DNA from: Tanypteryx hageni
Lineage: Eukaryota > Arthropoda > Insecta > Odonata > Petaluridae
Length of the DNA stretch: 64,000 nucleotides
Reading direction: 5' to 3'
Assembly: GCA_028673005.1 (NCBI GenBank)
Contig: CM054113.1
Coordinates: 170,579,837-170,643,836 of the forward strand
The stretch's first letter is position 1; every line of letters starts with the position of its first letter. The notes under the pieces are model-generated. The model did not search any database. It was given only the letters and a program-made list of their open reading frames with translations, and was not told the origin of the DNA. Positions 46,801 through 58,831 of the stretch are shown one piece after another. A program made the position numbers and the translations under genes.

Positions 46801-47735
46801 AAATAAATTTCCTTCCCGCAGTAAAGGAACCGTTCCGCTTTAAAAATTAGTCTTTTTTAAGGAAAACAATTCTTAGTCTCGCGAAGCTGCCGTAAATTAA
46901 AAGGATCGCCCTCGTGACCAAAACGGCAAAACTCGCTTTGATCGTTTAACCTCTCCGCGTTTTTGTTCGGAATGGTGATTATAAAATTAAGTCTAATCAT
47001 CCTTACCGATATTACACAAACAAAAATATTAACGTGAAAAATTGCGAGACTGTGTTGGGGTTTTCAAACTGTGTTACGCCGAACCCTGGAGTTTCGCGAG
47101 GGACTGAGACAATATCATTTTCCTTTCATCCCCAATGCACCAACCCTACGTAAGAGTTCTGGAAAAGGGTAAATAAGACCTCCACGGTTTCATAAAATTT
47201 GGCAATTTCGGCCATAGGTTATTAACTTATCGGCAACATTGGCAGTTTTATGCCTTCATAGACTCCTGGCGCTAAACAATTGAGTGCCCTGCCATCTAAA
47301 TATATAGTGAAACCTGTCCTAATGACAACCCTCTTATGTGAGCCCTCTTAACGATCGTTTTTCTATAGAATCAGTGAGACCTCTCAATCATTTTTTTTAA
47401 ATTGAGATATTTAATGTCTCTTAAATTATACGTACGAGCATTTTTTCGAAGCCCCTTACTTCATGGGGTCCCTGGCACGCGTCAAGTGCGACCCACCTTA
47501 AATCCGTCACTTATGAGTCTTCGGATATGGAGTCCCTTCTTCTATTTGATGAACATAATTTTTCTCCTAGCGTTGTGGTGATAGAGACGTCATTTCTCAA
47601 AAGTACATTTATTTTATTTAAGGTATTATTTCATCTCTTCACTGGGTAACGTATGCAGAAATTAACTTTGATAAACCTCATTGAATAATTTCAATGCTCA
47701 GTTGGATTAGTTCACCTTTTTCCCTGTGTTTAAAG
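46801..47735. other. Spacer with hAT-like and Tigger-like scraps
   Basis: At 47048-47105, GGGGTTTTCAAACTGTG followed by CGAACCCTGGAGTTTCGCGA resembles one end of a hAT element. At 47305-47345, TAGTGAAACCTGTCCTAATG resembles a Tigger-type terminus. No partner ends were found. Confidence 0.35.
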
Positions 47736-47739
47736 TTAC

Positions 47740-48252
47740 TTGAATGTTGTGTGGCCTGCAAACGACCAGAGATACAGCACTAATAAATTTTTAATTAATT
47801 ATTTCACTTTTAAATTCATCGAGAAACATAATACCTCTTTTAATTTAAATGTTACATATAAATTATTGACTTCTTCCAGGTTTTTAAAGGCGACCAAATC
47901 TGTTTCTCAGTGGGACAAAATTATAATACCAATGATAATCTACCCAATTTATTTCCTGAGTCCCATTTATGCGGTTATCGTTGCAATTTCTTGTTCGCCC
48001 CAAAAAGACTTCCTCAAAAGTTATTACGCATCCCTTTTCATATTAACAAATATGAAGGGAGCGAATTTACAGTACCCTCGGGAAAATGGATCAGTTAAAA
48101 AATGGCCTCGCGTTGTTTATTGCGACAACACATCAAATGTTACAAGTTTCCAGGAATTATGGGAGTCGGGAGAGCATCAAAAGTCAAACATCACTCCTAA
48201 ATTTGATGAATATAGACAGCTTGGTATTGTCAAACCACGAGAAATTTCGTGA
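47740..48252 (+). other. Unassigned open frame (170 codons, no initiating ATG)
   Basis: The frame opens on TTG. The first ATG is at 47932, giving 107 residues. Near that ATG lies a hydrophobic stretch, IIIPMIIYPIYFLSPIYAVI, that could span a membrane. The rest is Lys/Asn/Ser-rich with no motif I recognise. It is longer than expected for AT-rich DNA but has no supporting homology, so it may be chance or an old repeat. Confidence 0.2.
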
Positions 48253-48352
48253 GAGCGAAATGGGGTGTGGGAGATAGAAGATGGAATTGGGCGAAAGTGG
48301 TGAGGGAATGTTATCGCTGAGGAATGATGAAAAGTACGCACACACACATATA

Positions 48353-48353
<1 letters not shown>

Positions 48354-48406
<53 letters not shown>
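48354..48406. repeat. (TA)n microsatellite
   Basis: About 26 TA dinucleotides, preceded by a short (CA)n. Confidence 0.95.
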
Positions 48407-48410
<4 letters not shown>

Positions 48411-49168
48411 AGGGATAATCTCCTGAGATTCAACGCCAAGTCAATAGGTGATTCTACCGCCAAAAGTGTGCAAGTGACGCACCGAAGCAGGGAAACACGA
48501 AAAAATATATTTATTTTCGAGCGGTTATTTTTTTACTATGATGGAGTTTTTGATGCAGCCGTTTCACGTCCGCTACTTAAAATGATTAGTGAATAATAAA
48601 GGGGTCGTGTTTGGTTAAAATAAATATCAGCAGAGTATCTATAGAATTATTTTTTTACTTGTTTTCAAATTCTACAGTAAATACGAAATCGCATTTTAGT
48701 TGATTGGATTGTTTTACTAGTAGCAAAATAACGTTGGAAGGTCTATTGTTTTTTCTTCCAATATATAAATACAAAATCTATGGTAAAATGATGCGTTAAA
48801 AAAGTGGACTTCTTTAATTCATTAACTGAAGTTAAGAGGTATCAAATCAGTTAATTGATTTTATTTTTTCCCAAGAAGACAATTTCCTAGGGGTTTTAGA
48901 GCATTCGTATGGAATTATAAATACAAAACAGGTATGATTAAATGTCATTAATCACTCTAAATTGCATGTTAAATGATTTCTATATGTTTTTCACAAATAT
49001 AATAAGACAGATAATATTCATTGTACCCTAATCAACGATAAGGTAATCATAATTTGTAGCATCAAAATATATAACTAAAACGTATGAAAATATATTACAA
49101 AGATTTTATAAAAGATAATTCCATCAAATGATTTCTAAATTAGCAAAATAAATAATTAAATAATGTCT
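48407..49168. other. AT-rich spacer
   Basis: Nothing identifiable before the long inverted repeat. Confidence 0.5.
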
Positions 49169-49596
49169 AAACAGTTATCTATTTGTTTAAATTTTAAGAA
49201 TTTTTAACTGCCAAACAAATTAATATATCAAAATTTGTATAATCCCCATTCCGCTTTTTTATGAATACTACTTATAAAAAAATTTCAACTCCGTAGCACA
49301 TGCGAAAATACATAAACCATGAAATTTTGTTTAAACAATTGCGAATTTTTAGCGGCCGCATTGTTGCACTTTTTCAAGATTTTCGTTTTTTCTAGTCGGT
49401 TTTGCACAAAATCCTACCTATGAAAAAAATTTCGAATCTCCAGCACATCTGGAAGTGCCTAAACATTAGTATCCTCCTATATGTTATATGTTATCTGTTA
49501 TATCCTCCTCCTCCTCTGTATGAGTCGTCGATATATGATATTGTAAAAAATTTTAAATTGCAACATTTGGGGATTGTTTTAAACTATTATTTTTAC

Positions 49597-49660
<64 letters not shown>

Positions 49661-50020
49661 TATGTATATATCCTCCTCTGTAAGAGTCGTCGATATATAA
49701 AGATAACAGGAGGATACTAATGTTTAGGCACTTCCAGATGAGCTGGAGATTCGAAATTTTTTCTTAGGTAGGAGTTTGTGCAAAAACGACTAGAAAAAAC
49801 GAAAATCTTGAAAAAGTACAACAATGCGGCCGCTAAAAATTCGCAATTGTTTAAACAAATTTTCAAGGTTTATGTATTTCCGCATGTGCTACGGAGTTGA
49901 AATTTTATTTATGACTAGAATTCCTAAAAAAACGAAATAGGGATTATACGAATTTTTATATTTTTATTTGTTCGGCAGTTAAAAATTCTTAAAGTTTAAA
50001 TAAATATAGATAACTGTTTT
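49169..50020. repeat. Long inverted repeat (~310-bp arms) around a (TA)n loop
   Basis: The left arm (about 49169-49478) pairs with the right arm (about 49708-50020) at an estimated 90% identity. The best block is around TTTAGCGGCCGCATTGTTG and its complement. The ~230-bp spacer contains a (TA)n tract (49602-49657) flanked by two direct copies of TCCTCCTCTGTA.GAGTCGTC. Each arm itself looks like two or three diverged ~150-bp units built on a GAGCTGGAGATTCGAAATTT-like start. No ORF, no clear target duplication. Confidence 0.85.
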
Positions 50021-51055
50021 GGTACTACGGGATGAGCTAGGAAGCTGAAATTTTCAAATTATTTGCAGAGTAGTGAATTTGCACAAATAATTTCAATTTT
50101 CCATTTAGATTTTCATTTATTTATATTTTGTTCTAAATTTCATTTAGTGATATCTTTAGTGAATCTCAGTAGGTTTCGCAGATGTGAGTGTTTTCCTGCA
50201 GTCGGTTTTTTGCATGAATTTCATTATTCAGCAGTCATTTTTTCGCCTTAGAATTACATCTTTTCTTTTCCAGCACTTGTATTTTTATTGTTACTTGTAT
50301 TTACATTGCTAATGTTATATGTATTATTGTATATATTTCATGACGAAGGATTAAGTGAAAGATGGAACTTTTCAGTCTCAATATCGCCCCAAATAAAGAC
50401 CACATCAATCAATAAATCTATCAATCTACCAATCAATCTCCCTTCCAATCATAAACTCTCTCCCACTTCTAACCCAGACCACTCCTCTCATCCGATTCAA
50501 CTTCGGTGGTCCATTAGATAAAGGCTTATCGCACGCATCGCTTCCCTGCGTGTTCCGCATCTCAACAATCCAATCTCCTTCTTCTAAACCATTTTCTCTC
50601 TTCTCTCGTTATTTCTCCATCTCTTTTCTCTCTGATATCAGACAGGAGACCCGTCAATTCATTTACTGCGGCATTCCTATTACTTTATTATGAGATGATG
50701 GAGGAGAGACTGCGTACAAGACGTCCATAGACCAACGAATAGACTAAAAATATCATAAACATGTTACATATTCTAGGATTTTACGATATTTTGAGTTTAA
50801 TAAGTAACATTCTAAGTTATAAATGCCGTTTAAAAGTTTATATCGAATAATTGTTCTCATTATTGCTTAAAACGACACTCATTTCCCGTATTTTCTGGAA
50901 TTATCGATCTTGTCTCCCGTGAAGTTTGATTTTGAGAACCCTGGCATAGGCAGTTTTAGAATATCCTACCCCCTAATGCTCGTTCCCCTGGTGCGTGCAT
51001 ATATGATTTTGTGCGCGAGTGTGCGCTCTACCCACGAACATAGAGTTGCGGAGAC
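50021..51055. other. AT-rich spacer
   Basis: The first ~60 bp (GATGAGCTAGGAAGCTGAAA) resemble another unit of the preceding hairpin. A (CAAT)n-like stretch lies near 50405-50445. No gene. Confidence 0.5.
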
Positions 51056-51059
51056 GACA

Positions 51060-51425
51060 TGCATTTGCATAACATTGCGCCGTAATAACCTCCCTTCCTC
51101 TTCCGTTTCGCCGAACTTCCAGTCCATTCCGAAGTTTACCACCCCCTTTCGCATCCCACTTCCCCCTTACATATCTCTATCACCCTCCCGCATCCAAACC
51201 CTCCTCTTCATCCTCGCACTCGCACGACACGCAAAATCTCCCTCCCTCTCCCTCTTTGCCCCACTCCCAGTGCCCAACAAAAACTATTCCCCCTCCTCAC
51301 GCTTTCATCCGACTCGTACCATGACGGAAATGGATTTGCGATTTATCTGCGTCGTGCCAGCCTCCCCGTCCCCTTCGACCCGACCCGTCACCATGCCTAC
51401 CAACGCTTCTCTTTGAGATCCAAAC
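51060..51425. repeat. CT-rich island
   Basis: Pyrimidine-rich on the plus strand. The 168-codon frame starting upstream is Ser/Pro/Thr-rich and has no domain signal. Confidence 0.55.
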
Positions 51426-52107
51426 GAATCCCAATCATCTCCAAGTGTCCCTCATATAACGCCTTTTCCTTCCCCGTATTCCCCCGTGTCAGTATCTCAG
51501 TCCACGAATAAATTCACGGCATACCAAAGGGTCAGATTGCATTCCTCCAGGATACTTTGACGTTTTGAAGGTAATCCTGGGTACCTGGCTGCCGCCGTCA
51601 AAATGAATAAGACGCTCCCAAAAATTCAACCGCCCCAGACGCATTCGTGAACCTAAGCATATTTTAGGTTGACTCGGGTATTTGGCTCGATGTAGGTAAT
51701 CTGAATTACTGTTAATTCTATCATTGTCACACTGCATTTACTTTCTTTTCGGAATTGAGATTAACCAGTTCTATAAATAGCATCCAAACGTCATTACATC
51801 TCCATGGTTAATGTGGATTTTCAAATTTTAACGTTATTTCGTAGACCTTCATCGAAGGTTTACAATCCATTGCCATGAACGAAGAGATTTTTGACATTTG
51901 CGAGCGATACACCTCACCATTATATGAAATCCTTAAATGTCGAATCGTTAATATCGTGAAAGTCGATAATTAAGAATGATACCTTTTGTTCTGGAATTCA
52001 GTTCGCCGATGAACGCATGAACTAAATAGACTAAAGTCGCTCAGATCAAATTAATCGCATTATTACAAGTTTTGTTGGCAACTACGTATAGTAACGGTAA
52101 TTACTTA
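51426..52107. other. AT-rich spacer
   Basis: Nothing identifiable. Confidence 0.5.
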
Positions 52108-53142
52108 TACTAGTGGTGACCGAAAAACATTTTGCTAAGTCAGTCAGAAATCTGAACGCTTAAAAGTCATCTTAGAGAGGAAAATAATTATACAAAGCAA
52201 TTATTTTCAAAGTGTTATGTTATTAATGCTATAAAATTGTTTATTTCTATTGATAATATATGCAATTTTTCATATACAATTCATTCAACCATTGATTACA
52301 TTTTTTACTCATCAATTGTTACCAACACAAATTTTTTTGTACTTTACAATATGTTATTTTTCGTTTCTTAATAATAACCCATATTCTCCGAACCATTAAA
52401 TTTTAAACTGATGCATAGACCTATTTGCGTTAATAAACATTAAATATGAAGAATATAATGATTTTACTTACGAAAAAGGTAATATTCCAGCATTGAAATA
52501 AGGAAAGAAGATTATTTCTTTTAGTCAATCGTTTAAAACGCCCTCAGTCTACACGCAGTTTACTGAGTAATTAATATCTGAAATTATTAACGTTGCAATC
52601 TATTAAGTTTGACGTTGCTACAACTATAATTTCGATGCTCCATAAAAAGCGCGAAGCGAATAACGCAATTCTTTCGTCTACTTGAAGGCTTAATCGACGA
52701 TAATTGAATCGGAGGCAACAATGTTGGTCGCCTTGATAAAACCCGGATAGAGTACGAAAAAGTCATAAAATTTCAAAAAGAAATACGTATATCAAACATA
52801 TTCTTCCGTGTAACATCAAAAATTGCAAGAATAAGATATTTTATAGTTTTAGCCGTCGAATAAAGCAAAAACGGAGAAAATTGGTAAATATTTACGTATT
52901 TTCATGAATGAAAGAAAATCTTACACCTTGAAAAATCAAGCATTCCTTGTAAACTTATGAAAAAATATAATCGTCTCTTGGAATCGAATCCGAGATTTTT
53001 CCGGGATGTTTAATTTTTCTAGAGACCACCTCAGTGGAATTTAATGGTTTTGAATGTTTCAGCTTTTAATTCCATTGTGAAATGTCCAAAAGTACCGTGA
53101 CAGACAGACAGATGGACACTTGATAATTTATATATACTGATG
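52108..53142 (+). repeat. Dispersed repeat family A, copy 2
   Basis: Matches 37319-38145 from the GTCAGTCAGAAATCTG block to the GACAGACAGACAGATGG run. It has about 190 bp extra between 52170 and 52465. A tRNA-like B box, GGATTCGATTCC, lies inverted near 52983, with an A-box-like GAGGTGGTCTC also inverted near 53021. Confidence 0.85.
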
Positions 53143-53214
53143 TTCATACTTTAATCCCATCTAACAATAATTATTATTATTAAACTATTAATAAAAGCCT
53201 TAATCTGTTGGTTT

Positions 53215-53500
53215 GTTTGTTGGTTGGAAAGCTATATGGGATTTCCCATAAGAGGGATCTTAAATATACCTCTTTCACACTTGCAGACTTATTTTCTTTT
53301 GCAAAATTAAATTAGAAGTAATTGACGCACGATCTTCGGATAAGAATCATTTTAAAGGAAATTAAATAATTCTTATTCTTATCGTCGATTTTTGTTTTCG
53401 AATCGAATTCGCTCACATTAAGCTAAAATATTCGAAATTTGTCAAAATCTTGTATTTTTATTGAAACGTTCCCTTGGCGATCAACAGCATTGTTGTTCAT
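53215..53500 (+). repeat. Dispersed repeat family C, copy 1
   Basis: Shares CCCATAAG, then CTTTTGCAAAATTAAATTAG, AAGTAATTGACGCACGATC, TTCGGATAAGAATCATTTTA and TTCCCTTGGCGA with copies 2-4. No ORF. Confidence 0.85.
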
Positions 53501-54329
53501 ATAGAAAATCAACATATCTGTTGAGTTCATAATAGCTAATTTTTTCGGAATAAAACGTTAAAGATGTTGTTAACTTAGTTATAAAATCGTATACTCTTAT
53601 TGTCTTACTATTAAATATAAATAATATATCAAAGTGAAAACCTGTTCTTCTATCTTATCTAATGTTCATATAAGTGTCAGATTTAGCTCACTTCCTTCCA
53701 ATATAGTTGAATAAATTAAGTTCCAATTTTCCCGTTGAATTTCAACGGGCATTTACACTAGTATTCCCAAGCAACCAATGGCTGAAGGAAACGCTCACGT
53801 TTATAGCAAATTTATTCTACTAAATAAATAAGGGTAAAGGGCGAGTTATTTTACCTTCTTATCTTAAAAACTTTTAAGGATGAAAACAAAAAAATTCTAT
53901 CTATTTTTAAATCTCAGAGATTATGATTCTAAAATGTGAAACTGAAGAATTCATTTTTTAAAATATAATTTGATAAATTTGCCTTTAATATGGTCATCGT
54001 ACTCACCTCTATTCCTAAGGAGATGTTGACACTTTGGTGACAAAATTCCCTCACTGTTCCACAGACATTGTTGTTCTCCATCTTGTAATTAGGCCTTATG
54101 TTTATGTATTTTTCTGTTAAAGAAGTTTTTAAGGTTTTTAATAATTTAACACATTACATCAAAAACGTCATATAATAGAAGGTACAATATGCTAATTAGC
54201 GACTCTAACAAAATCAATTTTTGTTTGAAGCGATGAAGTCTCTATACGTCAACAGAGTATAAAAACTTGTACCTGCAGCGTGATACGGACACCTATAAAG
54301 ACGTTAGTTCATCCTCCCTTATAATAAAA
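53501..54329. other. AT-rich spacer
   Basis: Nothing identifiable. Confidence 0.5.
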
Positions 54330-54870
54330 AGTTATGTTGGTCCGCTGGTTGATTGGTCCATGTCACGCTCTTAAAACGCGAATAACTCAATCAAATATGC
54401 AGGTATAAACTTGAAATTTGGCAGAGATAATCTATTCAAATATGAAATTTCTGTGACGAAGAAAATTTTACGGAAAACGTCCAGGGTTCGACTCGAGGGG
54501 ATGATTTGAATTCTCCATAAGACAACACGTAAAAATCGACTTTTTGACATGCAGACTTCTTCTTTTTGAAAATAAAATTTTAAAAAATTAACTCACGACT
54601 TTTAGATCTAAATCATTTTAAAGAAAATATTACAAGGTTTCTTATTCTGTTCATCGTTTTTCGCCTACAGTTCGAAATAATCATAATAATGTTAAATGTT
54701 TAATTCAAATCTTTTGGAGAAATATTTCCATTTTAACGGGATGTTGCCTTGCCTGCCAATTAAATTGTTAAACCTCGGAATCCTATTGTTATTTTAATCC
54801 TTATGGGTTTAAGCGTACTTTGAAGGATTTTAATACGAGAAGGAGAGAAAGACGGAGCGAGAGGGAAATG
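54330..54870 (+). repeat. Dispersed repeat family C, copy 2
   Basis: The fullest copy. It has an upstream AAACTTGAAATTTGGCAGAG block, CAGGGTTCGACTCGAG (B-box-like), CATAAGACAACACGTAAAAA, the core, GGGATGTTGCC, and a GA-rich end near 54840-54870. Confidence 0.8.
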
Positions 54871-55149
54871 ATTTTCTGCAAATAACATTCGTTGCGTTAT
54901 TTACGAGAAGGAATACGTAAAGAGCTGAAATGCTATTCATAAAGATTAAAAATTGTAATAATGAGCTAAATTCAAAATTATTGAAATGCAAACGGTATAA
55001 AAATCTGAGGTATTCGCTGAGTTCACGAATTAATTATGTCTTTCGCGATAGAATTATAACGATTCGTCTAATTTCCACTGAAACATTACATCTGTCTATT
55101 AAGCCCATATATACATGCATCTTAATATATCGTTTTGTGCGTCTGGTCA
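54871..55149. other. AT-rich spacer
   Basis: Nothing identifiable. Confidence 0.5.
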
Positions 55150-55410
55150 CTATGTAAATCCCCATAACAGAGCATTTACAAATCCATTTTTTCACTTACA
55201 GGTTTTTTCTTTTGCAAAATTAAATTAGAAGTAATTAACCCACGACCTTCGGATAAGGACCATTTTAAAGAAAAATTCTTATTTTTGTCGTCTAAATTTG
55301 CCTTCTGCTCGAAATCGTTCGAATATTTCTCGAGAACTCAAAATTTCATCAAAATATTGCGTTTTTAGTGAAAGGTTCCCTTGGCGACAGAATAGGCATA
55401 CTACGTTGTA
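55150..55410 (+). repeat. Dispersed repeat family C, copy 3
   Basis: Very similar to copy 1 over CTTTTGCAAAATTAAATTAG, CACGACCTTCGGATAAGG and GGTTCCCTTGGCGA. Confidence 0.85.
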
Positions 55411-55589
55411 GCGTTATGGACAGAGAAAGATTAAGCTTTTTATAAAGGGGTAATTACTAAAAAGACGAAATTCAGTCAAAGAAATGAACGTCGTGAGATT
55501 TTTATCTATACCTACTAAATAAACGTATAATATAAAAATAAAGCTTCTATGAGCAATGTTAGCATTACTTTCTGTTTATTTTTAATCTA

Positions 55590-55735
55590 TCACGGCGAGA
55601 AGTCCCAGCGGTAAGCCTGCCGCGGCGAAAGCCCTTGTGGTGAGACGGCCGCGACGAAATGAACCTAGGCGGGGAGACGGCTGCGACGAGGCGGCTACGG
55701 CGAAATGGCAGCACCGAGAAGTCCCATTCCCTATT
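55590..55735. repeat. GC-rich degenerate minisatellite (~29-bp period)
   Basis: About five imperfect units built on CGGCGA/CGACGA, AAG or AAT, then GGCGG and GAGACGGC. Clearly GC-rich in AT-rich surroundings. The minus frame across it is Arg/Ser-rich, reflecting the repeat. Confidence 0.65.
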
Positions 55736-56331
55736 GACGATTGAATGGATTGTTGTGTTCGAGATCCTTATTGACAAAAAAAACAATAACAAAACAAATT
55801 GCTTATCCTAGAAACCACTACATTAGTGTTAACAAACTTTTCATCTAAACAATAAAGCTACTTATGCCTCACTCACTGACTGATATAAAACCCTTAGGTA
55901 CTTCTAGAAAGGATAGAAATCTAAAATTTGGCATGCACGTAGGTCGAGTGGCACAACCGACGAGAAAAATCGAAAATTACAAAAAAGTTAATATTTAAGT
56001 GGTCTTTTTAATCCCAATGTTCCATTTCAATACCCCATAAGAAAAGCATGGGATTCAGTGCAAGGCTTTCTAAAAATGCATTTTTAAATTACTTAAAATT
56101 GGGATACGAATTCGGGTAAAGAACAGTTGACTAGCTCAAATAACGGAGGTCTTAATTTTTAAGGCAGAATTCAAATCGGAAAAAGTGTGAATTTTTCCTC
56201 TTTTCAACAATGGAAATATATAAAAACCATGGCAAAGTCCTCATTGTTTTATAAGGGGCCATTAATGCTTTTAATGGAAATTAAAGACGTTTTAATGATT
56301 TTGATGGAAATTAATGCCGTCATAACGAATT
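55736..56331. other. AT-rich spacer
   Basis: Nothing identifiable. Confidence 0.5.
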
Positions 56332-56494
56332 ATAGTGGAACTTCCATACGTCGAATCTTAAGGGAAGGTAAAAATTATTCGAGTTATATAAAATTAAAAA
56401 TATGGAAATATATTTTTTATATATTTGTATATATACAGTGAAACTTCTATAACTTGAATCTCAAGAGAAAGCAAAAATTATTCGAGTTACAGAA
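56332..56494. repeat. Duplicated Tc1/mariner-like termini
   Basis: TAGTGGAACTTCCATACGTC (56333) and ACAGTGAAACTTCTATAACT (56435) start two similar ~60-bp segments in direct orientation. Both contain AAAAATTATTCGAGTTA. They resemble pogo/Tigger inverted-repeat ends, but no inverted partner was found. Confidence 0.5.
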
Positions 56495-57515
56495 CAATCG
56501 AGTTACAGAAATATATTTGCTCATTTTTCTTTAATTGAGTTAACATCAAGTTTATTCTTTTAAGCATATAAGTTAAATTACTCTAATTTTCAATATCACG
56601 CATATTATGAAAACCATCTATATTTTCTTCCGAAAATGTGTAAGACTTTACTGTATCCACAACACTAATTGCATTGAGGGTATCATAGATAATTGTAATT
56701 CTAACGTAATACTGAAAGCACAAACACGACGATTAAATTTTGGATATTGACTGTAGGAAGGAGGGGATAGGTTTATTTTTCTCTAGGAATATCAAGGATC
56801 GCAATACGAGAAGCAACCCTGACAGAAGTGACGTTATGGACTTCCTGATAGACTGCACCCCCTCATAAATCCTATGGTGTTACTTTCGATATGGGCTGAA
56901 ATGCTTGCAGAATGCAAGCACCAACTACTTGTATTACAATATACTTTGATACTACAAGTATTACATAACACCCATATGTTGGCCTGAGGAGAACAAAATA
57001 AAAAAATTAAGCTATTTACTCGATTACTGATAGAGAATTTTGTAGATATCTTTTTAAATAGTAGTGAGAGACAAAATTAAATGGAATTGTATAGCGTAAT
57101 GTATTTCCTAGTCAAACAATTTCTATTTGCCCAAAACTATTTTTACTCTCTGTAAGACACATGGTTTCATTCATTTTTATTTGAACTTAATACTTAATTC
57201 ACTTATACCCGTCATATTTGACGAACAATTACGCTAATTATAATATAAATCAATTTGAAGATTACGCTGGAAACGTCAGAAATTATGAGACGACCTTGTA
57301 TTCTGCGGGCTGACACATTCAAATGACGCAGAACGAAAAAAAATTCAAAACCGCCACGCGTTAAACAGTGAAATAACTTTTTTACAACAAACCTGTTCCT
57401 ATAGAGATTCTTGGGGTAATATAAATAAGCCGTAACCCTCAAAGAACTCTCTCCATAAAAGCATCATGGAAGATAAACGAGCGAATTTTGCATCGCCTTT
57501 GTTTTTTTTGGGCGG
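56495..57515. other. AT-rich spacer
   Basis: No gene recognised. Confidence 0.5.
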
Positions 57516-57905
57516 GATATCCTTATTTGTGAGTCATTCTTATTCTTCTTCGGATCCCTACTCTCCATTCTCCTTCCTCTATCCCTTTCTTTATTCTCCT
57601 TTCCTACCGTCCTTCCCATCCTTCTTTTATAAAACAGCGAGGTACATTCTAACACCCGACCTCTCCCGCTCCGATCTCACACACGCACGCTCCCCGATCC
57701 CAATCCCGTCGACCGGGTGATTGATCGCCTCCGTGTCCCCGCTCCGACAAACGACTAATAAAGATGCGCCAGTCCTCACGCACCTCTCCCCTCGCTCCTC
57801 CGAAAGAGCCACGCCCCCCTCCTAGTCTCTTTGTCTACCACAACCCCCGGCAAGGCATCCGTCATGCGACGCATCAAACGACGCCGTAGTCGCCGAAAAC
57901 GCCGT
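57516..57905. repeat. CT-rich island
   Basis: Pyrimidine-rich 57530-57720, then more CpG-rich CT sequence to about 57850 and a CG-rich stretch to 57905. ORFs are compositional. Confidence 0.55.
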
Positions 57906-57936
57906 GTGACACGCTTGCGGTGTGAAAGGTCGGTAT

Positions 57937-57998
57937 AGATATGGAATCTAAAGCAGGGCTGGTCAACATATTTCTGCAGGGCCCCAGATTATTCTAAA
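57937..57998. mobile_element. hAT-like terminal fragment
   Basis: CAGGGCTGGTCAAC followed by GCAGGGCCCCAGATT resembles the end of a hAT element. It is cut off by the adjacent MITE. Confidence 0.45.
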
Positions 57999-58000
57999 TA

Positions 58001-58193
58001 CAGTAGGCCTTCAACATGCGCTACACTCTTGGAAATTATCATGAATATGGGCTTAGATATTGACATCAACAACTTACGCATTAAGCCGCGAAATAAATTC
58101 GCGAATAATCGAGTTTACATGCCACGAATGCCAAATTGGTGTGCGTAGAAACTCCCCGCGAATAATGAAACCGCCAATGCCGATGGTTTCCTG
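58001..58193. mobile_element. Tc1/mariner-like MITE
   Basis: 193 bp between TA dinucleotides (57999-58000, 58194-58195). Imperfect ends are CAGTAGGCCTTCAACATG and CAGGAAACCATCGGCATT (reverse complement of right). CGCGAATAA motifs recur inside. No ORF. Confidence 0.6.
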
Positions 58194-58823
58194 TATTAAT
58201 CACAGGGTTTCGCGCAAATAATCATTGCTGAAGGACATTAATTTATTATTATCAAAGTTAATCAAGTAATAGTCTGGCCTTTGCAAAAATTACGTTACAT
58301 TCATTAACTGCCAAAAATATACTATAATCAGTTAGGTATCCGTGAAACCTGTGTCTCAACACATAAGGGGATAAAGTGAATCACTAAGGGAACCCTATGA
58401 AATTTGCACATTGGTGACCATAATGCCGCAGGCGCATTGTGAGAATCCGGTACGTCGCTACTCACAATAAAGTCTTAGTATACACAATGTTTAAAACCAT
58501 TCAAAGTTCATAGAGCTAATCAGAATTAGTTTACTTAGGGTTGACATGGTAATTTAAGAAATAACTGTTCGTTTGTGGCGTTACTTTGAGGGGGAGGGGT
58601 ATATTGCACTTCCTTCGAATAAAAATAATAAATTTTGATTTAATGAAACATTTTATGTAGACTGAAAATTTAAAAAATATATAATTCACATTATGGTATG
58701 TTCCAGAGAGTTAAATTATATTCTTGGTCTTATATTAATGCTCAATAAATTCACCATTTTAGTTCTTTAATACGGATCAGAAGTTTATACAATGGTACAA
58801 CGCATGTACTGAATCTATTAAGT
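58194..58823. other. AT-rich spacer
   Basis: Nothing identifiable. Confidence 0.5.
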
Positions 58824-58831
58824 AGTTAGAT

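Noticed and set aside
46025..46843. 228-codon minus-strand ORF and 126-codon plus-strand ORF
   Set aside because: They are mirror products of a GA-rich island. Composition alone keeps both strands open.
50910..51416. 168-codon ORF
   Set aside because: Composition-driven Ser/Pro/Thr-rich frame over a CT-rich island, with no recognisable motif.
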